Positions 1 to 6,207 of a stretch of DNA of 8,651 bases are shown here, piece after piece. The stretch lies in the NCBI GenBank assembly GCA_022449705.1, contig JAKURS010000043.1, positions 1 through 8,651 of the forward strand, read 5' to 3'. The DNA is from Candidatus Poseidoniia archaeon (GTDB lineage: Archaea; Thermoplasmatota; Poseidoniia; MGIII; CG-Epi1). Position 1 is the first letter of the stretch. The number at the start of each line of letters is the position of its first letter. Below the pieces are notes generated by a model. That model searched no databases. It saw only the letters and a program-made list of their open reading frames with translations, and was not told the origin of the DNA. Made by a program: the position numbers and the translations under genes.

Positions 1-752
1 AGTATTTCGATCGCAAAGCGTACCTGGCGCAGTCCCCGCAGCTCTACAAGCAGGTACTGATGTCGGGCGGCCTCGACCGGGTTTACGAAATCGGCCCCGC
101 CTTCCGCGCCGAAGAGCATAACACTCCGCGCCACTTGAACGAGTTCATTTCTATTGATATCGAGATGTCTTGGGCTGACGACGACGACGTGATGGGGGTC
201 ATGGAGCGGCTGGTCGCCAGCTGCGCTAGTGCGGTGGCACAGGAAGTTGAGGCGCTGGCGGAGCTGGAAATGGCGCCGTTAGAGGTTGATTTGCCACTGC
301 CGCGCATCACCTACGACGAGGCTGTCGAAATCGCGAGCGCGAAAGTCGATATCGTTTGGGGCGACGACCTTTCGATGGAGGCGACGCGTACCCTAGCCGA
401 GCAATATGGCGGTTTCTACTTTATCACGAAATGGCCTTTGGCGCTTAAGCCGTTCTACATCCAGCCCGAAGGTAAAAAGCACAGCAGAGGCTTCGATTTC
501 ATGTTTCGCGAAGTGGAGATGACATCCGGCGGCCAACGCGTCCACGATGTCACGCTGCTCGAACAGCGACTGCGAGAACAGGGACTGGACCCGGCCAAGT
601 TCGGTCACTATCTGGAGCCGTTCCGCTACGGGATGCCTCCGCACGGTGGCTGGGGGCTCGGTCTGGACCGATTGGCGATGGTCTTTAGCGGTGCACAGAA
701 CGTGCGTGAGTGTGTACTCTTTCCAAGGGACAGGAACCGGCTGACGCCCTAG
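1..752 (+). CDS. aspS: Aspartyl-tRNA synthetase, C-terminal part (5' end outside window)
   Basis: This class II aminoacyl-tRNA synthetase charges tRNA-Asp with aspartate using ATP in the cytosol. The open frame enters from the left edge (first full codon at position 3) and gives 249 visible residues, so the N-terminal OB-fold anticodon-binding domain and the real start are missing. Visible hallmarks are the AYLAQSPQLYKQ segment, motif 2 around FRAEEHNTPRHLNEF (the motif 2 loop that contacts ATP and the tRNA acceptor end), the SRGFDFMFREVEMTSGGQRVHD stretch of the aspartate/ATP pocket, and motif 3 GWGLGLDRLAM. The chain ends FPRDRNRLTP, the usual archaeal/eukaryal-type AspRS ending. AsnRS is related, but the RAEEHNT and TSGGQRVHD signatures favour AspRS. 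Whether the enzyme discriminates tRNA-Asp from tRNA-Asn cannot be judged, because those determinants lie in the missing N-terminus. Its TAG stop overlaps the TAG stop of the convergent lipoprotein gene. Confidence 0.96.
   Translation, partial: YFDRKAYLAQSPQLYKQVLMSGGLDRVYEIGPAFRAEEHNTPRHLNEFISIDIEMSWADDDDVMGVMERLVASCASAVAQEVEALAELEMAPLEVDLPLPRITYDEAVEIASAKVDIVWGDDLSMEATRTLAEQYGGFYFITKWPLALKPFYIQPEGKKHSRGFDFMFREVEMTSGGQRVHDVTLLEQRLREQGLDPAKFGHYLEPFRYGMPPHGGWGLGLDRLAMVFSGAQNVRECVLFPRDRNRLTP
749..752. other. Shared CTAG at convergent stops (aspS / lipoprotein A)
   Basis: The self-complementary CTAG holds both stop codons: TAG at 750-752 for aspS on the plus strand and TAG at 751-749 for the lipoprotein on the minus strand. 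There is no spacer and no oligo-T terminator on either side nearby, so the two transcripts must end inside each other's coding sequence and overlap antisense. Confidence 0.95.
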
Positions 753-2215
753 AGTGTCGCCGGCCCGCCCAGCGGCAGGGGTGGCAGCGCTGAGACCGTA
801 TCGCCGCGTAGTGACGGGCCCTCGGCGAAGGTGCCGAAAATACCTATTTCACCGGCTGGATTATGCGCCAGCCCAAACCAGGGACGGCCGTCCGCCGCCA
901 CAACGATGTCTATAAAATCTCCGAAACCACCGCAGCGGTCGTAACCGCAGTCCTCTTTGGCGTTCTCGAGCGGGTCGTCAGGTAAGTTTACAACTACTGT
1001 GGTCAGCAATGCTTTTTCATTGAATGAATCGGTTATTACTGTCATATATCCATTCCAAGTCGAACCACCGTTAGTGGTGCCAATGTAACCCATTCCCGTT
1101 CTTCCTTCCGAACCGGCTGCAATTGTAATGAATCCTGTACCATTAACTCCAGGTGGGCTTATCATGATAGGATTACTCCACGTATCTCCTTCATCCTGTG
1201 AATAACTATAGTACGGTAGATTGTCCAGACCTATCCAGGAAGCATGCAGATAATCAGATTCATCAGCGGCGACAGCGACCTCTTCAAAATTCCATGTATC
1301 GGCAGTTCCGGTATCCTGTGTTGGAAGCACGTGCTCGGTCCAGTCTAATCCACCATTTGTACTACGGTAAACCGAATAACCTGAACCGTCACAGCTTGGG
1401 TTTCCACGATAGAAATTACCGTTGTTGGATCCAATGATATGGCCAGTCAGACCTCCACTATCGCAGCCTGGAGGCGCACCCTCTTGCTCGGGGGTCCAAG
1501 TAAGGCCTCCATCAAATGAAGTACTGCAAAGTGGTGCAGGATAATTACCATTTACACAGAATACGTACGTTGTGTCATAGCAATTGACGGGTTGGGGGCA
1601 TGGATACGGTGATGACGCTATTGTCTGGTGATCCTGAAGCGTATAGGGCCAAGTAATTGCTGTAGGGCCCCTCCATGTGCTCCCTTCATTCTCTGAGAAT
1701 TCGACTGTCATACCAGACAAGGCGTGCATGTCAAATTTCATGATAGCGTCAGTCCAGAGGTCAACGTATAGATACGGATCATTGCTATTAGGGACCCATG
1801 GAGGACCAACATCTGTGCAGGAATAATCAGACAGGTTGGTCATAGTTACCATATTTGTGCATTGGACTATTGCTGTAGCACCACCTGAACCAGTCCCCCA
1901 GCTAGTCATGTACACATTACCAGCCTGTGTAACACCTATAGTTGGCTCGAAAGTAGTTGTTCCGATCCCATAATAAGTTCCTTCACTGAAGATTGGAATA
2001 TTATTTCCATAAAGAACCGATGTTCCATTAACCTCATAGAATTCTGTAGCATTGCGTGCGCCATCAAAATGATAGAAAGTTGTACCTGGAACAGGTGAAT
2101 CAAAATCGAAAGGCGTTGGTTCACTTATTTCGGTCCTGTTGTCATCTGGACCAAGGCAGCCCGCCAAGCTAGAGAAGACGAACAGGAACGCTACGGCAAT
2201 GGCCTTTTGCTGCAT
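749..2215 (-). CDS. Secreted Asp-box (BNR) beta-propeller lipoprotein, copy A
   Basis: Predicted surface-anchored lipoprotein of 488 residues. The N-terminus is a signal peptide with a lipobox (LAGC, cysteine 20), followed by an acidic linker. The body carries Asp-box motifs (S-x-D-x-G-x-T-W type) at residues 174-181, 233-240, 285-292 and 339-346, plus a degenerate one near 381-387, which is typical of sialidase-like or sortilin-like beta-propellers. Shared family blocks include EPTIG (90-94), PNSNDPYLYVD (142-152), KFDMHAL (160-166), YRGNPSCDG (269-277) and CGGFGDFID (428-436). At least ten cysteines follow the lipobox, suggesting disulfides outside the membrane, and there are five N-glycosylation sequons (N26, N55, N63, N127, N358). 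I see no sialidase FRIP arginine motif, so enzymatic sialidase activity is not supported; the ligand or substrate is unknown. It is a paralog of the gene just upstream (2289-3803). Most of the gene is clearly AT-richer than its neighbours, except the last ~200 bp. The ATG at 2215 fits a TATA-like box 27 nt upstream. Confidence 0.85.
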   Translation of the reverse strand: MQQKAIAVAFLFVFSSLAGCLGPDDNRTEISEPTPFDFDSPVPGTTFYHFDGARNATEFYEVNGTSVLYGNNIPIFSEGTYYGIGTTTFEPTIGVTQAGNVYMTSWGTGSGGATAIVQCTNMVTMTNLSDYSCTDVGPPWVPNSNDPYLYVDLWTDAIMKFDMHALSGMTVEFSENEGSTWRGPTAITWPYTLQDHQTIASSPYPCPQPVNCYDTTYVFCVNGNYPAPLCSTSFDGGLTWTPEQEGAPPGCDSGGLTGHIIGSNNGNFYRGNPSCDGSGYSVYRSTNGGLDWTEHVLPTQDTGTADTWNFEEVAVAADESDYLHASWIGLDNLPYYSYSQDEGDTWSNPIMISPPGVNGTGFITIAAGSEGRTGMGYIGTTNGGSTWNGYMTVITDSFNEKALLTTVVVNLPDDPLENAKEDCGYDRCGGFGDFIDIVVAADGRPWFGLAHNPAGEIGIFGTFAEGPSLRGDTVSALPPLPLGGPATL

Positions 2216-2219
2216 GCTG
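2208..2219. repeat. 12-bp direct repeat, copy 1 (spans start codon of copy A)
   Basis: TGCTGCATGCTG occurs here and again, identically, at 2260-2271, 52 bp away. This copy contains the ATG of the lipoprotein gene on the minus strand and the core is the palindrome GCATGC. It could be a remnant of a small duplication of the gene start or chance; no function can be assigned. Confidence 0.5.
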
Positions 2220-2238
2220 GTGTGTGAGAGTTCCGGGG

Positions 2239-2250
2239 CTTTAAGGTTTC
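2239..2250 (-). promoter_or_regulatory. TATA/BRE-like promoter of lipoprotein copy A
   Basis: On the minus strand the sequence reads GAAACCTTAAAG. The AT-rich core CTTAAAG (2245-2239) is centred 27 nt upstream of the ATG at 2215, and the purine/A-rich GAAAC just upstream resembles a BRE. This is the archaeal promoter spacing expected for a transcript that begins at or next to the start codon. No Shine-Dalgarno sequence is seen before the ATG, which agrees with leaderless translation. The gene could also be read through from the upstream paralog. Confidence 0.5.
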
Positions 2251-2259
2251 ATGGTGTGC

Positions 2260-2271
2260 TGCTGCATGCTG
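2260..2271. repeat. 12-bp direct repeat, copy 2 (intergenic)
   Basis: Second identical copy of TGCTGCATGCTG, in the 73-bp spacer between the two lipoprotein genes. On the minus strand it starts a tiny frame (ATG at 2267, 8 codons, stop TAA at 2243-2241) whose first codons, MQQ, match those of the downstream lipoprotein. That frame lies upstream of the inferred transcription start, so it is probably not translated. Confidence 0.45.
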
Positions 2272-2288
2272 ACATCATGTAGTCTCCC

Positions 2289-3803
2289 TCACCCCATTTT
2301 GAGGCTTGAACTGCCACCTGCCGGTAAGACAGGGAGGGGTGTCAAATCACCATACAGTGCAGGTCCTTCCATCAGAGTCCCGATGACAGCCTCCTCGAAA
2401 CCAGCGGTATTGTGCGCAAGTGCAATCCACGGCCGCCCTTCGTCATCAATCTCGACGTCAATAAAATCACCGAAGCCACCGCAGCGGACATTGCCGCAGT
2501 CAGAGGTCATGTCCAGAGGATCGTCCGGCTGGTTGACAGCAACACTCGTGATTAAGGGGTGCTCGGCGAAGGCATCAGTCATAATAGCCATGTAACCTGA
2601 CCAACCACTGTTCGAGGCGTTGGTCTCGATGTCGTTAACCTCACCGATATAGCCAACGACTACACGCCCTTCCGAACCTGCGAAGATTGTCGGGAACCCA
2701 GTCTCTTTGACATCTGGGGCTGCGACCATCATTGGATTACTCCAAGTACTACCTTGATCCCTCGAGTAGGCATACCACGGCATCAAGTCATTCCCAATCC
2801 ATGTCGCGTGGACATTCCCCTCGTCATCTACAGCTGTGGCAACCTCGTGAGCGTGCCATCCATCCTGCATCCCAACTTCCTCTGTAATGGTGTGCTCGGA
2901 CCACATGGTGCCGCCGTCCAGCGAGCGATATACAGCTGGACCATCGCAGGAAGGATTTCCTCTGTACACTGCCCCATAAACTCCACCCACGACATGACCA
3001 TGGAGGCCAGAACACTGGGTTGTCCCCTCGGGATAGCCGGGCTTTTGCGCATCCCACGTGTGCCCACCATCCCGCGAACGCGAGCACTGTGGTCCGGCGG
3101 CAGGGGAACCGGTGTTGATGCAATAGACGTAGACTACTTCCCCGCTAATGGCGTTGGAATGCGGCATCGAGGCGATGCTCTGGTGGTCCTGCGGAACTGC
3201 ATATCCATGGGTCGGGTAAGGCGTACTCCACGACGTCCCGTCATTGTCTGAGTATTCAACGTTGATCACTGTAAGGGCATGCATATCGAATTTGACCAGT
3301 TTGTCTGTGAACTTATCAACGTAGATGTAGGGGTCATTGGAATTTGGAGTCTGCCCCGGACCACCATCACCTCCACCCAGAAAGGGTCCGATGTCCTCCC
3401 ACGACTGTCCCTGGTCGAGCGAGCGGATGATGTGTGTGCCGTCGCCCGCCCCGTTCCAGCTGGTGAAGAAAATGGCGCCCGAGGAGGTGATCCCGATTGT
3501 CGGCTCGAAGGTATCGTACCCGGTGCCGTAGTAGGTGGCGTTGGTGAAATACGGCATATTGTTACCCGCAAGATTTGGGGTAATGTTCGCTTCTGAGACT
3601 GCTAATGGATTTGTCGCATCGACAGCCCACGGCTCAGCCACGGTCCCAGGATAGTGGTACCATGTGGTAACAGGCTGGGGCCGGTCGAAGTCAAATGGCG
3701 TCGATTCCGGCACGTAGGTTCGCTTATCCTCCGGCGCAAGGCAGCCGGCCAGCGCCGGCAGCAGGAACAGCAGGGCCACGCAGGCAGTCGACAGGGGGCG
3801 CAT
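2289..3803 (-). CDS. Secreted Asp-box (BNR) beta-propeller lipoprotein, copy B
   Basis: Predicted surface lipoprotein of 504 residues. A short signal peptide (MRPLSTACVALLFLLPALAGC) has its lipobox cysteine at residue 21. Five good Asp-boxes lie at 128-135, 185-192, 243-250, 294-301 and 347-354, with a sixth degenerate repeat (NSGW) near 398-401, consistent with a six-bladed sialidase/sortilin-like propeller. Conserved blocks shared with copy A are EPTIG, PNSNDPYIYVD (153-163), KFDMHAL (171-177), QDHQ (205-208), YRGNPSCDG (280-288), GSEGR (376-380), CGGFGDFID (441-449) and GRPW (456-459). No sialidase FRIP arginine motif is visible, so it may bind or cleave a glycan or protein, but this is unknown. 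A GTG at 3812 would add three residues; I prefer the ATG at 3803 because the TATA-like box lies 26-27 nt upstream of it and it gives a standard signal peptide. The base composition is closer to the neighbouring genes than that of copy A. Confidence 0.86.
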   Translation of the reverse strand: MRPLSTACVALLFLLPALAGCLAPEDKRTYVPESTPFDFDRPQPVTTWYHYPGTVAEPWAVDATNPLAVSEANITPNLAGNNMPYFTNATYYGTGYDTFEPTIGITSSGAIFFTSWNGAGDGTHIIRSLDQGQSWEDIGPFLGGGDGGPGQTPNSNDPYIYVDKFTDKLVKFDMHALTVINVEYSDNDGTSWSTPYPTHGYAVPQDHQSIASMPHSNAISGEVVYVYCINTGSPAAGPQCSRSRDGGHTWDAQKPGYPEGTTQCSGLHGHVVGGVYGAVYRGNPSCDGPAVYRSLDGGTMWSEHTITEEVGMQDGWHAHEVATAVDDEGNVHATWIGNDLMPWYAYSRDQGSTWSNPMMVAAPDVKETGFPTIFAGSEGRVVVGYIGEVNDIETNASNSGWSGYMAIMTDAFAEHPLITSVAVNQPDDPLDMTSDCGNVRCGGFGDFIDVEIDDEGRPWIALAHNTAGFEEAVIGTLMEGPALYGDLTPLPVLPAGGSSSLKMG

Positions 3804-3825
3804 TGTCTTCACGTCAGTACTCCGG

Positions 3826-3833
3826 TTATTAAG
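3826..3833 (-). promoter_or_regulatory. TATA-like box of lipoprotein copy B
   Basis: CTTAATAA on the minus strand, centred 26-27 nt upstream of the ATG at 3803, begins one base after the encoded CCA end of the tRNA-Val gene. The spacing supports a leaderless mRNA starting at 3803 and is the main reason for choosing that ATG over the GTG at 3812. Confidence 0.55.
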
Positions 3834-3834
3834 A

Positions 3835-3910
3835 TGGTGGGCCCGGGCGGATTTGAACCGCCGATCTTCGCCATGTCAAGGCGATGTCATAACCCCTAGA
3901 CCACGGGCCC
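3835..3910 (-). tRNA. tRNA-Val (anticodon GAC), CCA encoded
   Basis: The minus strand folds as a complete tRNA. The acceptor stem is GGCCCG-rich (GGGCCCG pairing with CGGGCCC, 7 bp). The D arm starts GTC and is closed by GAC. The anticodon stem TCGCC/GGCGA encloses the loop TTGACAT, giving anticodon GAC, which reads the valine codon GUC (and GUU by wobble). A 5-nt variable loop is followed by the T stem GGCGG/CCGCC with loop TTCAAAT. Discriminator A (3838) is followed by an encoded CCA (3837-3835). No intron is present at the anticodon loop. The gene lies 25 bp after the stop of the 482-residue protein gene and 31 bp before the start codon of lipoprotein copy B, all on the same strand. Confidence 0.96.
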
Positions 3911-3934
3911 CCCGGCGCGGACCGAGTGGGGCGG

Positions 3935-3944
3935 TTTAAAATTC
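3935..3944 (-). promoter_or_regulatory. TATA-like box of tRNA-Val, overlapping the upstream stop codon
   Basis: The minus strand reads GAATTTTAAA. Its TTTTAAA core (3941-3935) is centred 28 nt upstream of the mature tRNA 5' end, the position of an archaeal TATA box for a tRNA gene with a very short leader. The same bases encode the last two residues (Glu-Phe) and the TAA stop of the upstream gene. It is the only AT-rich patch in a very GC-rich neighbourhood. Confidence 0.55.
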
Positions 3945-5384
3945 TGCGCCGGCCAGCCTGCCCAGCTCGTGCAACGCATTGGCGTAGTCATCGCCCTCGG
4001 CGGCGGCCGCGACTTCGAAGACGGGGCGCAACTCATCGGCGAACTCACGCACCTCGCGGCTGAACTGCCATTCGCGTCCGGCCGCGCTGCCGGTGTGGCG
4101 CAAAATGGCCCACGCCAGTGCCTGCTCGGAGTGGCTCGCCTCCGCCGCAGTTGCCAGCTCGCGCAGGAGCACCTCATTGCGGCCGGTGCGGAGCAGCCGC
4201 ACCGCGCGGTCCGCCAGCGCAGGCAGCGGTGGCAGCCCCTCCAGTACGGGCAGCACCGCCAGTGCGTCCTGGATTTTTGCTTGCGCCAGAGCGTCGCGCA
4301 GCTGCGCCAGTGGCTCACGCTCATCGGGGGTTCCGCCCCATTCCGCCAGCAGCTTCTGGCCGACCGGCTTCCAGGTAGCGCTAGCCAGCGCGCCCAACGT
4401 CAGCGCTTCCACTGCTACCGCGCCAGCGTATCGCTCCAGCAGCTCGCGCGCGATACGGGCGTCATGGCCAGAAAGTGACAGCCGGGCGCTGAATTCCTGC
4501 GGCGCGAGCAGTTCGCTGCCGTGGATGACGCCAGGCGCATCTCCCTCGGCCGTGCGTTCGCGCTGCCAGTCGCCGAGCCGGATCCATAGCTCGGCGTCGG
4601 TGAGCCGGCCTGCCCGGTATTCCTCCAGCGCCGGGCAGTCCGCGGGTGGTGCGAGCGCGTCGAGCGGTGTCGCCGCATCGACTTCCCAGTCGCTCACTGC
4701 ATCGCTGGCGTGCTGGTGCTCGAGCAGGTCCATGAGCGACTTGCGGTTCGAGCGGCGCCAGCCTGCAGCGGGCAGACGCACCGCCCGGTCGAGCGAGACG
4801 CAGCGTAGCGTCAGCCCCTCGCCATCGCTGTCACTCCAGCCGCGTGGCAGGCCGGAACGCAGTCCATCCCACAGTTCCGGTGGCAGCGCCGGTGAGCGCC
4901 CGGTGCAGATCAGTTGTTTTGGCAGTGAGTAGAGCCAGATGTCATTCCGCCGGACGTATGCCAGGTGCGCCAGCGCGCGCCAGGTGCGGTGGTGGAAATT
5001 CTGGACACCAATGAGTCGTTCCTTGGGAATGGACTGCCCACGCAGGACGTAGCCCACTTCGCCCGTCGGATAGCGCGCGACCGCCATCACCGGTGCTTTG
5101 CCGGTGTCGAGCAGACTCAGGCTCGCCCGCAAGGCGAGCGCCAGCGGGTCCTTCAACCGGCGGCCGAACATGCGTCCCAGGAATCCGCGTTCGTCAGGCT
5201 GCACGGCCTGCTCCAGCTGCTCGCGTACGCCGGGGTAGGGGCACTCGCCAGCGGGGTGGTGGCATTTTGGGAGCAGCAGCTCCGGCTTTTCCTTCAGCTG
5301 CGCCACCCGTTCCAGCAGTTTGCGCTGCTCAATGCGTGTTGCCGTGCGGGTGCCCCGGAGTCGTGCCTTGCGTCGCTTGGCCAT
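3936..5384 (-). CDS. Unrecognised 482-residue protein, basic N-terminus, CHH-x4-C motif
   Basis: I do not recognise the family. The first ~22 residues are very basic (MAKRRKARLRGTRTATR), as in proteins that touch nucleic acid or ribosomes. A compact cysteine/histidine cluster CHHPAGEC (residues 41-48) could bind a metal. A middle region (about 75-165) with alternating hydrophobic strands, including ARYPTGEVGYVLRGQSIPKE and VQNFHHRTW, looks like a folded alpha/beta domain. The C-terminal ~200 residues are Ala/Leu-rich and probably a helical repeat (TPR/HEAT-like) solenoid. No signal peptide or membrane segment is seen, so it should be cytosolic. The ATG at 5384 lies 2 bp after the NAD kinase stop, so the two are very likely one transcript and may be translationally coupled. 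The dense reverse-strand open frames across it are artefacts of its high GC (47 of 60 bases at 4201-4260). It is read as real because it is a long uninterrupted frame in a tight operon, with an ending that meets the tRNA promoter exactly. Confidence 0.8.
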   Translation of the reverse strand: MAKRRKARLRGTRTATRIEQRKLLERVAQLKEKPELLLPKCHHPAGECPYPGVREQLEQAVQPDERGFLGRMFGRRLKDPLALALRASLSLLDTGKAPVMAVARYPTGEVGYVLRGQSIPKERLIGVQNFHHRTWRALAHLAYVRRNDIWLYSLPKQLICTGRSPALPPELWDGLRSGLPRGWSDSDGEGLTLRCVSLDRAVRLPAAGWRRSNRKSLMDLLEHQHASDAVSDWEVDAATPLDALAPPADCPALEEYRAGRLTDAELWIRLGDWQRERTAEGDAPGVIHGSELLAPQEFSARLSLSGHDARIARELLERYAGAVAVEALTLGALASATWKPVGQKLLAEWGGTPDEREPLAQLRDALAQAKIQDALAVLPVLEGLPPLPALADRAVRLLRTGRNEVLLRELATAAEASHSEQALAWAILRHTGSAAGREWQFSREVREFADELRPVFEVAAAAEGDDYANALHELGRLAGAEF

Positions 5385-5386
5385 GG

Positions 5387-6187
5387 TTACTGCATCCGCA
5401 GCTTCCGCTGCACCCGTTCGAAGAAACTGTCGCCGAAGCGCGCAAAGCGGGCCGGGGTCTCCGACTTTACAATTGTTATTATGTCATCCGGTCCCACTGC
5501 CAGTTCCTCGCGTCCGTCGAGCACGACGACTGTTTGCTGCGGGTTCAGGAGCCGGATGTCCAGTTCCATGGAATCGGGAATTACAAGTGGGCGCGATCCG
5601 ATGCGGTAGGGTGCAATTGGTACCAGCACATGCGCCCCGACAGTGGGGTGCAGGATGGGCGAGCCAGACGACATGGCGTAGCTGGTCGAACCGGTGGGTG
5701 TGGCAACAATCACCCCGTCAGCACGGAATTCATCTGCTATCTGGCCGTTGAGCGATATGCGGAACTTCTGGATCTTGGCGACGCGCGCGGTGTGGATGAC
5801 TGCCTCGTTCAGTGCCTGCCCCACCGACAGGCCATTGAGTCGCACTTCGAGTCGCTGCAGCTTTTCAACCTCGAAATCTCCCGCTTTGAGCCGTTCCAGA
5901 TCCGCCTCGAGCGTGTCGCCGAACTCTGACTCGGTCAGGAAGCCGACCTCCCCGATGTTAATGCCGAAGACTGGCAGGTCGAGCTGGGACAGCGCGTAGA
6001 GCAGCGTGCCGTCGCCCCCCAGTGTCAGCAACAGCTCGCCTTGCAGTTCGGGCAGTGGTGTTCCTTCCCGGCCGAGCAGCTGGGCAGTAGCTTCCTCCAG
6101 TTCGGCGTCACCAACCAGTCCGAGTAGCGCTTCCAGCTTCTCCGCCGCCTGCGGATGGCGTGGGTTAGCGACCAGTGCAAACTTCAC
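5387..6187 (-). CDS. nadK: NAD kinase (ATP-NAD kinase)
   Basis: Phosphorylates NAD to NADP, the only known de novo route to NADP, in the cytosol. The 266-residue length is usual for the family. Diagnostic motifs are GGDGT (57-61, phosphate/Mg site), NIGEVGFLT (77-85), NEAV (127-130) and the NAD-binding signature ADGVIVATPTGSTSY (156-170), followed by SGSPILHP and the C-terminal beta domain. The start is GTG at 6187: the product begins MKFALVANPR, as family members do, and a TATA-like CTTATTAG sits about 25 nt upstream, so the mRNA is probably leaderless. It is the first gene of a two-gene minus-strand operon with the unrecognised 482-residue protein. It is transcribed divergently from nfo. 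Nothing looks damaged or unusual in the catalytic motifs. Confidence 0.95.
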   Translation of the reverse strand: MKFALVANPRHPQAAEKLEALLGLVGDAELEEATAQLLGREGTPLPELQGELLLTLGGDGTLLYALSQLDLPVFGINIGEVGFLTESEFGDTLEADLERLKAGDFEVEKLQRLEVRLNGLSVGQALNEAVIHTARVAKIQKFRISLNGQIADEFRADGVIVATPTGSTSYAMSSGSPILHPTVGAHVLVPIAPYRIGSRPLVIPDSMELDIRLLNPQQTVVVLDGREELAVGPDDIITIVKSETPARFARFGDSFFERVQRKLRMQ

Positions 6188-6207
6188 GCCGCTGCAGAAA
6201 TGGGGTG

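Noticed and set aside
2241..2267. Regulatory upstream ORF (MQQHTMKP) for lipoprotein copy A
   Set aside because: It lies upstream of the inferred transcription start and its stop is inside the TATA-like box, so it would not be on the leaderless mRNA. It could only be on a read-through transcript from copy B.
749..3803. True sialidases (neuraminidases)
   Set aside because: Asp-boxes occur in many propellers without sialidase activity. No FRIP-type arginine motif or recognisable catalytic Tyr/Glu pair could be placed.
3804..3812. GTG at 3812 as start of lipoprotein copy B
   Set aside because: It lies only about 18 nt from the TATA-like box, too close for archaeal initiation, whereas ATG 3803 has the proper spacing and a standard signal peptide.
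749..3835. Integrated genomic island using tRNA-Val as attachment site
   Set aside because: I found no second copy of the tRNA 3' end near 749-800, and no integrase or transposase. The aspS junction is a precise stop-codon overlap rather than an insertion scar.
4093..5929. Long open frames on the plus strand opposite the nadK operon (up to 279 codons)
   Set aside because: They lie opposite a certain nadK gene and a GC-rich coding frame. Their products are low-complexity Ser/Ala/Arg-rich strings with no motifs, as expected when a GC-rich gene is read backwards.
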